Positions 1 to 6,971 of a stretch of DNA of 9,644 bases are shown piece after piece. This stretch comes from an uncultured Eubacteriales bacterium (GTDB lineage: Bacteria; Bacillota; Clostridia; Lachnospirales; CAG-274), in assembly GCA_902497185.1 (NCBI GenBank), contig CABVEG010000046.1, positions 1-9,644 of the forward strand, given 5' to 3'. Both the position numbers and the translations under genes were made by a program. Position 1 is the first letter of the stretch; each line of letters begins with the position of its first letter. Below the pieces are notes generated by a model that was not told the DNA's origin, ran no database searches, and worked only from the letters and a program-made list of their open reading frames with translations.

Positions 1-265
1 ACTGACCATAAGCAACAACAACATAAATATCCGCCTCAATCGTTTCTAGAAAATCTACAAACTCATCACTCTTAATTCTTTCAGGCTGATATACGGGAAT
101 ATTGTTAGCCTCTGCCAAAGCCTTGACAGGTGTAGGCTGTAATTTTTTACCTCTGCCTTTAGGTTTATCAGGCTGACTTACTACAGCAACAACATTATGG
201 TTTTTTATAAGTGCTTCAAGAACAGGCACAGCAAAATCAGGTGTACCCATAAATATTACTTTCAT
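1..265 (-). CDS. fmt: Methionyl-tRNA formyltransferase, N-terminal 88 residues (cut by window edge)
   Basis: Fmt transfers a formyl group from 10-formyltetrahydrofolate to Met-tRNAfMet in the cytoplasm, producing the initiator for bacterial translation. I translated this stretch by hand. It opens MKVIFMGTPDFAVPVLEAL, the hallmark start of the family (the MGTPDFAVP folate-site strand and loop). The flexible loop QPDKPKGRGKKLQPTPVK follows at about residues 31-48. The frame stays open to the left edge, so the catalytic Asn-His-Asp part and the C-terminal tRNA-binding domain lie outside the window. The start ATG at 265 is one base past the TAG stop of def, and an AGGAGG within the last def codons sits 6 bases upstream. 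This suggests translational coupling to def. The def-fmt pairing is very widely conserved, because Def removes the formyl group that Fmt adds. Identification is secure; only the length is unknown. Confidence 0.96.
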   Translation of the reverse strand, partial: MKVIFMGTPDFAVPVLEALIKNHNVVAVVSQPDKPKGRGKKLQPTPVKALAEANNIPVYQPERIKSDEFVDFLETIEADIYVVVAYGQ

Positions 266-266
266 T

Positions 267-737
267 CTATTCCTCCTCGGCATCTACGTCCATAAGCTCG
301 CCTTCCATTTTGTCAATGTACAAAATGCCGTCTAAATGCTCAATTTCATGACATAAGGCTCTTGCCATTAATTCTTCTCCTTCAACTATTATGTTCTGAC
401 CCGTTATGTCAACAGCCTTTGCCTTAACATAATTTGGTCTTGTTACAGTACCCATTTTACCAGGGATAGAAAGGCAGCCTTCATTTCCCGTCTGTTCACC
501 ACTTGTTTCAATAATTTCAGGGTTAATCAGCACAACAGGACCTTCACCAACATCAATTACAACAAGTCTTTTTAACATACCAACCTGTGGTGCAGCAAGT
601 CCGCAGCCGTTAGCCTCATACATTGTATCAAGCATATCTTCTGCAAGCTCAACAATTTTAGGTGTGATTTCCGTAATTGGCTTACACTTCTTTCTTAATA
701 CTGCCTCGCCCTCTTCTCTTATCATTCTTATTGCCAT
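267..737 (-). CDS. def: Peptide deformylase
   Basis: This 156-residue metalloenzyme removes the N-terminal formyl group from nascent proteins at the ribosome exit. All three family motifs are visible. Motif 1 is GCGLAAPQVG (residues 44-53). Motif 2 is EGCLSIPG (86-93), with the metal ligand Cys88. Motif 3 is HEIEHLDG (130-137), with ligands His130 and His134 and catalytic Glu131. Two conservative changes stand out: Ile for the usual Val in EGCLSVPG, and Glu for the usual Asp in HEIDH. The short length and the lack of extended insertions are like the type 1 (E. coli-like) enzymes. The C-terminus is acidic (MDVDAEEE). The ATG at 737 is preceded by GGAGG at 746-750, directly after the priA stop, leaving a 13-base gap between the genes. 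It is cotranscribed with priA upstream and fmt downstream. Confidence 0.97.
   Translation of the reverse strand: MAIRMIREEGEAVLRKKCKPITEITPKIVELAEDMLDTMYEANGCGLAAPQVGMLKRLVVIDVGEGPVVLINPEIIETSGEQTGNEGCLSIPGKMGTVTRPNYVKAKAVDITGQNIIVEGEELMARALCHEIEHLDGILYIDKMEGELMDVDAEEE
272..277 (-). promoter_or_regulatory. Ribosome binding site of fmt inside def
   Basis: A perfect AGGAGG on the minus strand lies 6 bases before the fmt ATG. It is contained in the final Glu codons of def, so ribosomes ending def are placed directly over it. Confidence 0.85.
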
Positions 738-750
738 TTTAATAACCTCC

Positions 751-2976
751 CTATATATAATTTGGATTCATATATAAATGTATACTTATATTATTTAAAT
801 TAACATTCTGTTTTAACTTATCCAAGCAGAACAGAACATAATTTCTTAGTTTTTCTTCATTTTCATATTTAACCATTAACTGCCATCGATAGTTATTATT
901 TATCTTTGAAATAACAGCAGGTGAAGGTCCTAAATGAGTAAACATATTATTCTTGTTATAATGTTTCATAATATAAAGCAGTTCACCCATTCTCTGTCTT
1001 ATAAGTCCTTCATTTTCTCCTACAAACACAACTGCAAAAATATTTGTAAACGGTGGATATATCATATTTTCCCTATAGGTAATTTCTTCATTATAGAACC
1101 CAATATAATCATTTTTTGACGCAAATTGTATACTGTAGTGCTCCGGGGAATAGGTCTGAATATAAACATTGCCCTTTTTCTCCGCTCTTCCTGCCCTGCC
1201 TGCAACCTGTGACACAAGCTGATATGTAGTTTCAGCACTTCTGTAATCCCCTAAATTAAGAGATAAATCAGCAGCAATTATTCCTACTAATGTTACATTT
1301 TCAAAATCAAGCCCTTTAGCTATCATTTGTGTACCAATTAAAATATCTGCATTTCCCTTTCTAAATTCTTCGAGAATAGTTTGATGGCTGTTCTTTCTTT
1401 GTGTAGTATCAAGGTCCATTCTAAGCACCCGTGCCTCAGGAAAGCATTTATTTACCTCCTGTTCAATTTTTTCAGTGCCCGTGCCAAAATATTTAATATG
1501 TTTTGAACCGCAGTTAGGACAAACATCAGGAACCCTTATACTTGCTCCACAGTAATGACAGCTCAACCTGTTAATTCCCTTGTGATAAGTATAATTAACA
1601 TTACAGTTGTTGCAGGTCATTACATATCCGCATTCCCTACAGGAAACAAAGGTAGAATATCCACGTCTGTTTAAAAATAAAATGGTTTGTTCCTTATTAT
1701 TTATGTTTCTTTTTATAGCTTCCTTCAAATTTCTGCTGAATACAGAAAAATTCTTATTTGCAAGCTCTAAACGCATATCAACTATTTTAATATCCGGAAA
1801 TGAATTATTTACTCTGTTATTAAGTGTACAAAGGGAATATTCATTATTTGATGCCTTATAATAACTCACAACAGAAGGCGTAGCACTTCCCAAAACAACA
1901 GTACATCCATAAAGCTCAATTAATTTTTCGGCAATTTCTCTTGCATCATATTTAGGTGAAAGCTGATCCGATTTATATGTAGTTTCGTGTTCCTCATCAA
2001 TTATTATTATACCAAGATTTTCAAATGGTGTAAAGACCGCAGAACGGGGACCTATCATAACTGAAATTTCACCAAGTCTGGCTCTTGTCCACTGGTCATA
2101 TCTTTCACCGTCATTTAATCTTGAATGAGTGACGGAAACCTTATCACCAAAGCGTGAAACAAATCTTTCAACAGTCTGCTGAGTAAGGGAAATTTCAGGC
2201 ACAAGAACAATTGCCGATTTACCTTCTCTTAATGCTTTTTCTATTGCTCTTAAATAAATTTCAGTTTTACCGCTGCCTGTTACACCGTGAACAAGTATGG
2301 GTTTACCTGTACAATTATCCATTTCACTAAAAATCATATTACAGGCTTTTTCCTGTTCCGCTGTAAGTTTTGGAGGTACTGTTTTTTTAACCGATGCAGT
2401 GTTAAAATTACCTCTGTATACCTGTTCATATAACTTTTTTATTATTCCCTTTTTTATTAAAGCATTTATTGGTGCATCATCAACATCAAGCAATGTCTTT
2501 ATATGTGACACAGGTATTTCATCACCCTTCAATAAAAGACTTAAAACCTTTTTCTGCTTGGTGTCCTTTTTCATAACCTTTTCCACAGCCTCATCAATAT
2601 TATTATTCTCACTGCTTAAAACAACACAGGCGAAGTTTTTTTCATTTACTCTTTTAGGTATAATGCATTGTATACAATTACTTAAAGTTGTATAATATTT
2701 AGTCTGCATCCACTTAGCAAGCTCAATTCTTTTGGGACTTATTATGGAATAGCTTTCACAAATATCATATATTTCCTTAATAAGGCTGTCGTCAACATCA
2801 GCAGAATCTGAAAATCCTGTTACATAACCTTCAATTTTTCTGTTTCCTTTGCCAAAGGGTATTAATACCCTCATTCCAACCTCAATATTTGACTTTAATC
2901 TTTCAGGTATTTTATAATGAAAAATGTGGTCAATATTTGAATGTGAAATTGATACAATTATTAAGGCATATTTCAT
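751..2976 (-). CDS. priA: Primosomal protein N' (replication restart helicase PriA)
   Basis: PriA binds stalled or repaired forks and reloads the replicative helicase through the primosome. It is a 3'-5' superfamily 2 helicase. Numbering from the ATG at 2976 (741 residues): the N-terminal 3'-DNA-end binding domain covers about 1-100, with the GMRVLIPFG-type strand near 35-42. The Walker A motif GVTGSGKT is at 231-238 and the DEEH box at 327-330. Four CxxC pairs (446/449, 455/458, 473/476, 486/489) form the two-zinc binding module. GTQMIAKGLDF is at 548-558 and motif VI QVAGRAGR at 590-597. Length is close to that of other PriA proteins. A longer reading from a GTG at 2985 is possible, but that codon overlaps the AGGAGG, so I use the internal ATG. 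The extreme C-terminus (HLYMNPNYI) departs from the usual DVDP-like ending. coaBC, which often lies just upstream in Firmicutes, is absent here. Confidence 0.97.
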   Translation of the reverse strand: MKYALIIVSISHSNIDHIFHYKIPERLKSNIEVGMRVLIPFGKGNRKIEGYVTGFSDSADVDDSLIKEIYDICESYSIISPKRIELAKWMQTKYYTTLSNCIQCIIPKRVNEKNFACVVLSSENNNIDEAVEKVMKKDTKQKKVLSLLLKGDEIPVSHIKTLLDVDDAPINALIKKGIIKKLYEQVYRGNFNTASVKKTVPPKLTAEQEKACNMIFSEMDNCTGKPILVHGVTGSGKTEIYLRAIEKALREGKSAIVLVPEISLTQQTVERFVSRFGDKVSVTHSRLNDGERYDQWTRARLGEISVMIGPRSAVFTPFENLGIIIIDEEHETTYKSDQLSPKYDAREIAEKLIELYGCTVVLGSATPSVVSYYKASNNEYSLCTLNNRVNNSFPDIKIVDMRLELANKNFSVFSRNLKEAIKRNINNKEQTILFLNRRGYSTFVSCRECGYVMTCNNCNVNYTYHKGINRLSCHYCGASIRVPDVCPNCGSKHIKYFGTGTEKIEQEVNKCFPEARVLRMDLDTTQRKNSHQTILEEFRKGNADILIGTQMIAKGLDFENVTLVGIIAADLSLNLGDYRSAETTYQLVSQVAGRAGRAEKKGNVYIQTYSPEHYSIQFASKNDYIGFYNEEITYRENMIYPPFTNIFAVVFVGENEGLIRQRMGELLYIMKHYNKNNMFTHLGPSPAVISKINNNYRWQLMVKYENEEKLRNYVLFCLDKLKQNVNLNNISIHLYMNPNYI

Positions 2977-2984
2977 TATAAACA

Positions 2985-2990
2985 CCTCCT
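2985..2990 (-). promoter_or_regulatory. Ribosome binding site that fixes the priA start
   Basis: A perfect AGGAGG on the minus strand lies 8 bases before the ATG at 2976. Its last G is also the first base of an upstream in-frame GTG, which therefore cannot be the start. PriA begins MKYALIIVS. Confidence 0.85.
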
Positions 2991-2996
2991 ATAAAA

Positions 2997-3032
2997 TAAA
3001 GGGCTTATAGCTGCTGCCATATTAGCCCTTTA
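2997..3032 (-). terminator. Hairpin between rpoZ and priA; possible weak or partial terminator
   Basis: TAAAGGGCT (2997-3005) pairs perfectly with AGCCCTTTA (3024-3032), a 9-bp stem. After one T-T mismatch, three further pairs (3007-3009 with 3020-3022) leave a loop of about ten bases. In the direction of the operon the stem is followed by a short U-rich stretch (TTTTAT) and then directly by the priA ribosome binding site. It could be a leaky terminator that lowers priA relative to rpoZ, or an mRNA 3'-end/processing structure. The hairpin is seen in the sequence; its role is inference. The U tract is short, so full termination is unlikely. Confidence 0.5.
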
Positions 3033-3039
3033 GCATTAA

Positions 3040-3498
3040 TTATTCTTCATCATCAGCTATATCTTCAACAGCTTCTCCATCTTCTGATAATTCCAAATCA
3101 TCAGCAGTTTCCTTATCCTCTAATAATTCCAAATCTTCATCATATTCTTCATTATCTTCAGATAATTCCAAATCATCTTCTTCTACTTCTTTTTCAGCAG
3201 TCTTATGCTCTTCAAGCTCTCTCTTTATTTCAGCTTCATCAATATCAGCCTTCTTTGGCTTTAGCTTAGTTCCCTGACCTTCAGGAACAACTGTAATCTT
3301 ACCTTCTCTGATTTCCTCAACTGCGATAGAAACCGGCTTATTTGAAGCAACTTTTTCTTCAGCCATTGACTCATCACCATCAATTAACTGTCTTGCTCTT
3401 TTTGCTGCTGCAATAACAACAGTATATCTGCTTGTAACATCCTTTTCTGACTTCTCGCTCATAGTATCCATAAGTTCTGCATAAGATGGTCTTAACAT
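3040..3498 (-). CDS. rpoZ: RNA polymerase omega subunit with long acidic C-terminal tail
   Basis: Omega helps assemble and stabilise RNA polymerase by clamping the beta' subunit. The family signature is clear: MLRPSYAELM at the start, then SRYTVVIAAAKRARQL (residues 23-38), and the PVSIAVEEI stretch (55-63) that often follows in Firmicutes. The protein is 152 residues, against about 70-100 in most omegas. The excess is a C-terminal tail. Residues 105-152 contain 28 Asp/Glu and a single Lys, and hold three copies of a DDLELSED-like octad at 108-115, 121-128 and 133-140. The tail is probably disordered and its function is unknown. The ATG at 3498 lies one base past the gmk stop, with GGGAGAG at 3506-3512 as ribosome binding site inside the gmk end. 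The gmk-rpoZ coupling is widely conserved. Confidence 0.94.
   Translation of the reverse strand: MLRPSYAELMDTMSEKSEKDVTSRYTVVIAAAKRARQLIDGDESMAEEKVASNKPVSIAVEEIREGKITVVPEGQGTKLKPKKADIDEAEIKRELEEHKTAEKEVEEDDLELSEDNEEYDEDLELLEDKETADDLELSEDGEAVEDIADDEE
3079..3177 (-). repeat. Three in-frame direct repeats in the rpoZ tail
   Basis: Three near-identical copies of about 23 bases start at 3080, 3116 and 3155, 36 and 39 bases apart (12 and 13 codons). The first and third differ at a single base over 23 positions, and the middle copy has a few changes. They encode DDLELSED, EDLELLED and DDLELSED. The pattern points to internal duplication that keeps the reading frame. Confidence 0.85.
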
Positions 3499-3499
3499 T

Positions 3500-4105
3500 T
3501 TAAATCTCTCCCTTAAATTTCTTTATAAATTCTATATTATTATTTCTGTTATTTTTAGCCGTTTCAACCACAGACTTTAAATCTGCAACGGCTTGCTCTA
3601 ATTTGTCATTCACCACAAGGTAATCATAGCAATTAAGATATTCTATCTCTTTAAGAGCTGTTTCAAGTCTTTGCTCTATAACTTCCTGTGTTTCTGTATT
3701 TCTGCCTTCAAGGCGTTGTCTTAAAACATTAATATCAGGAGTTGTCATAAAAATATGAACTGCTTCAGGCACTGCCGCTTTAACCTGCATAGCACCCTGT
3801 ACCTCTATTTCCAATATTATATTATTACCACTGTTTATCTTATCTAAAACATATTTCTTAGGTGTGCCATAGTAATTGCCATTAAACACAGCATATTCAA
3901 AGAATTCGTCATTATCTATCATTTTTTCAAATTCTTCTCTGGTTTTAAAGAAATATGTAACACCCTCTTTATCCTCAGCTCTTGGCTGTCTTGTAGTTGC
4001 CGAAACAGAAACACCAAAATCCTCTGTTTTCAAAAACTCTTTAAGTACAGTACCCTTACCTGAGCCCGAAGGTCCTGATAAAACAATTAACATACCTTTT
4101 TTCAT
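3500..4105 (-). CDS. gmk: Guanylate kinase
   Basis: Gmk phosphorylates GMP to GDP with ATP, the obligatory step in making GTP and dGTP and in recycling the products of (p)ppGpp metabolism. With the ATG at 4105 the protein is 201 residues, the usual size. The P-loop GPSGSGKGT is at 11-19. GMP-site residues are in place: Ser35, Arg39 and Arg42 in SATTRQPR, Tyr51, Glu70 and Tyr79 in NYYGTP. The lid region includes RQRLEGR (129-135). The conserved LEIDVQGA reads LEIEVQGA, so the usual Asp is Glu101. A longer reading from TTG at 4123 lies upstream of the AGGAG at 4114-4118 and is rejected. The gene follows yicC after 18 bases and is one base from rpoZ. In many Firmicutes remA lies between yicC and gmk, but there is no room for it here. 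Confidence 0.97.
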   Translation of the reverse strand: MKKGMLIVLSGPSGSGKGTVLKEFLKTEDFGVSVSATTRQPRAEDKEGVTYFFKTREEFEKMIDNDEFFEYAVFNGNYYGTPKKYVLDKINSGNNIILEIEVQGAMQVKAAVPEAVHIFMTTPDINVLRQRLEGRNTETQEVIEQRLETALKEIEYLNCYDYLVVNDKLEQAVADLKSVVETAKNNRNNNIEFIKKFKGEI

Positions 4106-4113
4106 AAACTGCA

Positions 4114-4118
4114 CTCCT
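4114..4118 (-). promoter_or_regulatory. Ribosome binding site that fixes the gmk start
   Basis: AGGAG on the minus strand lies 8 bases before the ATG at 4105. A TTG at 4123 in the same frame is upstream of this site and has no obvious site of its own, so gmk begins MKKGMLIVLSG. Confidence 0.8.
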
Positions 4119-4123
4119 AACAA

Positions 4124-5005
4124 TTACTCAATATTCTGTATCTGTTCTCTTATTTTTTCAATTTCACTCTTTGTGTCTACAATAATATTTGTAATTTCAA
4201 GGTCATTTGACTTTGAACCTATAGTGTTAACCTCTCTGTTCATTTCCTGTATAAGGAAATCGAGCTTTCTTCCTACAGGTACATTTTCCATAACTATAGA
4301 CTTCATTTGATTTATATGGCTGTACAGTCTTGTAATTTCTTCATCAATACAAGCCTTATCAGAGAATATAAGTACTTCCGTAAGTATTCTTGATTCATCA
4401 GCCTGAATTTCATCAAGCTCATTAAGTTTATCTTCAAGTCTTTTTCTATAATCCTTAGCAACCTCAGGAGCTCTTGTATTAATTCTGTTTACAGCATCAA
4501 GAATCGAATTAAGTTTTTCAAGAATATTGTTCTTTAAAGCCTCACCTTCCTTAGTTCTCATTTCAACAAAATTATCAACAGCTTCATTTGTGGCATTCAT
4601 AAGACATTCATAAATCTCATTGCCTGCCTCCTCGCTTGTTATTCCCTTGTCAACAGTAATTAAGTCAGGAAATTTAGCAACAAGGTCAAGAGTAATATTA
4701 TCCTTAATTCCAAACTTATCAATTAAACCGTTTAAAGCAGTAATATAACCCTTTGCAAGATTTTCATTAACCGTAATGTTTACGTCATCCTCCGAAAAAC
4801 TTTCAAAATTAACATAAACATCAATTTTTCCTCTAAAGACCTTTGTTGTTATGGCTTTTTTAATAGCCTCCTCAAAAGCCAGCATGGTTCTTGGCATTTT
4901 AATGGCAATATCATTATATCTGTGATTGACAGCTTTGATTTCCACCACAAATTTACGATTATAAAGTGTACATTCTCCCCTGCCGTAGCCAGTCATACTT
5001 TTCAT
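4124..5005 (-). CDS. yicC: YicC/YloC family endoribonuclease
   Basis: This 293-residue protein opens MKSMTGYGRGE, the signature start of the YicC/YloC family, followed by EIKAVNHRYNDI. It ends with the conserved C-terminal DUF1732-type region (about 205-291), including GRKLDFLIQEMNREVNTIGSK and a final run of acidic and basic helix. In E. coli, YicC is reported as an endoribonuclease linked to small-RNA turnover. I transfer only the family-level activity; the targets here are unknown. No signal peptide or membrane segment is visible, so it should be cytoplasmic. It is the first gene of the minus-strand operon that continues with gmk, rpoZ, priA, def and fmt. The ATG at 5005 is preceded by an AGAGG at 5014-5018, spaced 8 bases away. 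The divergent neighbour is rqcH. Confidence 0.94.
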   Translation of the reverse strand: MKSMTGYGRGECTLYNRKFVVEIKAVNHRYNDIAIKMPRTMLAFEEAIKKAITTKVFRGKIDVYVNFESFSEDDVNITVNENLAKGYITALNGLIDKFGIKDNITLDLVAKFPDLITVDKGITSEEAGNEIYECLMNATNEAVDNFVEMRTKEGEALKNNILEKLNSILDAVNRINTRAPEVAKDYRKRLEDKLNELDEIQADESRILTEVLIFSDKACIDEEITRLYSHINQMKSIVMENVPVGRKLDFLIQEMNREVNTIGSKSNDLEITNIIVDTKSEIEKIREQIQNIE

Positions 5006-5046
5006 TAGTACATACCTCTCATTCTATTTCATAGCATATTAAGATA

Positions 5047-5052
5047 ATTATA
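5047..5052 (-). promoter_or_regulatory. Candidate -10 box of the yicC operon promoter
   Basis: The minus strand carries a perfect TATAAT at 5052-5047. Transcription would start near 5040 and give a leader of about 35 bases before yicC. No good -35 box is found at 16-18 bases: the best hexamers are TTTATT or TTTTAT in a T-rich stretch. The call therefore rests on the -10 box and on the position in the only intergenic gap upstream of the operon. Confidence 0.5.
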
Positions 5053-5096
5053 CAACATTTTATTCATAAATAAAAGACCTTTTTTAATTTTTTGTG

Positions 5097-5125
5097 TTTA
5101 AATTTTGAAATAAATATGATATAAT
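5097..5125 (+). promoter_or_regulatory. Candidate sigma-A-type promoter of rqcH
   Basis: A consensus -10 TATAAT at 5120-5125 is preceded by TGA, giving an extended -10 (TGNTATAAT). TTTAAA at 5097-5102 sits 17 bases upstream and matches TTGACA at four of six positions. The predicted start near 5132 leaves a short leader of about 20 bases. That leader carries AGGAGG at 5140-5145, 7 bases before the rqcH ATG. Confidence 0.7.
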
Positions 5126-5152
5126 TACTAATATTAATCAGGAGGTGTTATT

Positions 5153-6913
5153 ATGGCATTTGACGGTATTACTATTTCAGCTCTTGTATCCGAAATTAAA
5201 GACAAAGTTACAGGTGGCAGAATTGATAAGATTTATCAGCCTGAAAGTGATGAAATTATATTAAGTATAAGAAGTTTTGGAAAGGCATACAAACTATTGT
5301 TAACTGCTAATCCTTCTAATCCTAAAATCCACTTTACAAAAGAAAACAAAAATAATCCTTTAAATCCCCCTCTTTTTTGTATGGTAATGCGTAAGCACCT
5401 GCAAAGTGGAAAGATTTTAGCAATTAACCAGCCTAATTTTGATAGAATAGTTAATATATATGTTGAATCAATGAATGAAATGGGTGACTATTCTGTTAAA
5501 AAACTTATATTAGAAATTATGGGCAGACACAGTAACCTTATTTTAACTGATGAAAACAATATTGTACTTGACTGTATTAAGCACATATCCCACGATAAAA
5601 GCTCTGTAAGAGAGGTGCTGCCGGGCAGAGAATATATTATGCCCCCTTCTCAGGATAAAATAAACACACTTGAACTTAACCATAAGAACTTTGATACGGT
5701 TTTTAATAATAGTTTAAATAAAAAGGCACAGGCAATGATATATCAAAGTTATACGGGAATAAGTCCGGTTATAGCCTCTGAAATATGTGTGCGAGCAGGT
5801 GTTAATCCTGCCGATTTCTGTGAATCTTTAAATGAAGAAGCTAAGGAAAACATATATAATTCCTTTAACAATATTGTAAATACAATTAAGGAAGAAAATT
5901 TTACTCCTCAGCTTTTTACAAATGATGCAGGAAAAATTACAGACTTTTCGCCTTTAGATATGACACAATTTAAAGGATTTAATATTAAAAATTATGAATC
6001 AATGTCTGAGCTTGTAGAGGATTTTTACAGGAATAGAGATTTTACCTACAGAATTAATCAGAAAACTCAGGATTTAAAGAAACTTATTTCACAAAATATT
6101 GAACGCTGTGTAAGAAAAAAAGAAATTCAGACAAAAACTCTTAAAGATATTGAAAACAGGGATGAATTAAGACTTTACGGCGAATTAATAACTGCAAATA
6201 TTTATTCTATAAAAAAAGGTATGACAACTGTTGAGCTCACTAATTTCTATTCCGAAAACGGTGAAACCATTACAATTCCTCTTGACGGCAACAAAACACC
6301 GTCAGAAAATGCGCAAAAATATTTTAAGGCATATAATAAAGCTAAAAGAACATTCGATGCTTTACAGGAACAGATTATATCAAATGATGAGGAGTTTGAA
6401 TATCTGGAAGGAGTTTTAACATCTGTAAGTAACTGTACCGATGAACAGGATATTAAAGAAATTCGTCAGGAATTAAGAGAAAATGGCTATATTAAAAAAA
6501 CAAAAGGGACTAAAGGCAAGGTTTCACAAAAAAAATCAAAGCCTTTGCATTTTTTATCCTCTGACGGATATGATATTTATGTTGGCAAAAACAACTTTCA
6601 AAATGATGAACTTACATTAAAATTTGCAAAGCCAAGGGATATGTGGTTTCATACCAAAAATATTCCCGGCTCTCATGTAATTGTAGTATATAAGGGTGAA
6701 GAATATCCCAATTCCACATTAACAGAGGCAGCAGAGCTTGCCGCTTATTACAGTAAAGCACAAGGCTCTCCTATGGTACCTGTTGACTATACCGAAAAAA
6801 GAAATGTTAAAAAACCAAATGGTGCAAAACCCGGTATGGTAATTTACGAAACCAATAAAACTGCTTATGTTAATTCAGGCGAAGAAATATTAAATAAACT
6901 TAAATGCATATAA
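5153..6913 (+). CDS. rqcH: Ribosome quality control factor RqcH (NFACT family, YloA/FbpA-like)
   Basis: RqcH binds obstructed 50S subunits carrying a stuck peptidyl-tRNA and recruits tRNA-Ala, adding C-terminal alanine tails that mark the chain for proteolysis. The 586-residue protein shows the full NFACT layout. The N-terminal NFACT-N domain (MAFDGI start, about 1-175) carries the Asp97-Arg98 pair known to be needed for tRNA binding in Bacillus RqcH, and EIMGRHSN at 121-128. A helix-hairpin-helix-like region lies at about 180-245, a long coiled coil at about 285-445, and a Lys-rich linker at 446-463. The C-terminal NFACT-R domain (about 464-575) has RDMWFHTKNIPGSHV at 495-509. Older annotations call the family fibronectin-binding protein; no secretion signal is visible here. 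The ATG at 5153 has a strong AGGAGGTG upstream. It appears monocistronic, with its own promoter and terminator, and is divergent from yicC. Confidence 0.96.
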   Translation: MAFDGITISALVSEIKDKVTGGRIDKIYQPESDEIILSIRSFGKAYKLLLTANPSNPKIHFTKENKNNPLNPPLFCMVMRKHLQSGKILAINQPNFDRIVNIYVESMNEMGDYSVKKLILEIMGRHSNLILTDENNIVLDCIKHISHDKSSVREVLPGREYIMPPSQDKINTLELNHKNFDTVFNNSLNKKAQAMIYQSYTGISPVIASEICVRAGVNPADFCESLNEEAKENIYNSFNNIVNTIKEENFTPQLFTNDAGKITDFSPLDMTQFKGFNIKNYESMSELVEDFYRNRDFTYRINQKTQDLKKLISQNIERCVRKKEIQTKTLKDIENRDELRLYGELITANIYSIKKGMTTVELTNFYSENGETITIPLDGNKTPSENAQKYFKAYNKAKRTFDALQEQIISNDEEFEYLEGVLTSVSNCTDEQDIKEIRQELRENGYIKKTKGTKGKVSQKKSKPLHFLSSDGYDIYVGKNNFQNDELTLKFAKPRDMWFHTKNIPGSHVIVVYKGEEYPNSTLTEAAELAAYYSKAQGSPMVPVDYTEKRNVKKPNGAKPGMVIYETNKTAYVNSGEEILNKLKCI

Positions 6914-6960
6914 AAAGCGGCTGTTACACTATTTGTAAATGTAACAGCCAATTTTTATTA
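6911..6960. terminator. Bidirectional intrinsic terminator between rqcH and the kinase gene
   Basis: GGCTGTTACA (6919-6928) pairs perfectly with TGTAACAGCC (6940-6949), a 10-bp stem with an 11-base loop. On the plus strand it is followed by AATTTTTATTA, ending rqcH, whose stop is at 6911-6913. On the minus strand it is followed by GCTTTTTATA, ending the trmK-nif3-kinase operon, whose stop is at 6972-6974. One hairpin thus serves two converging units. Confidence 0.88.
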
Positions 6961-6971
6961 TAAATTAATTA

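Noticed and set aside
934..2695. Plus-strand open frames at 934-1119, 1607-1861 and 2297-2695
   Set aside because: They lie wholly inside priA on the other strand. They lack family motifs, and their hydrophobic, Ser/Phe-rich makeup is typical of antisense shadows.
2977..2985. Upstream GTG start for priA, adding three residues
   Set aside because: The GTG overlaps the AGGAGG ribosome binding site. The ATG at 2976 is spaced 8 bases from it and gives the conserved MKYA-type start.
4106..4123. Upstream TTG start for gmk, adding six residues
   Set aside because: The TTG lies before the AGGAG at 4114-4118, and the added residues do not belong to the guanylate kinase family.
3876..4310. Plus-strand open frame across gmk and yicC
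   Set aside because: It covers two well supported genes in antisense and shows no conserved pattern.
5005..5022. Five-codon minus-strand upstream frame whose TAA overlaps the yicC ATG
   Set aside because: The ATG at 5022 has no ribosome site of its own, and a chance frame of this length is expected in AT-rich leaders.
6494..6536. Runs of seven to eight A residues in rqcH as possible slippage or phase-variation sites
   Set aside because: They encode a Lys-rich linker in the correct frame, the gene is intact, and such runs are common at this base composition.
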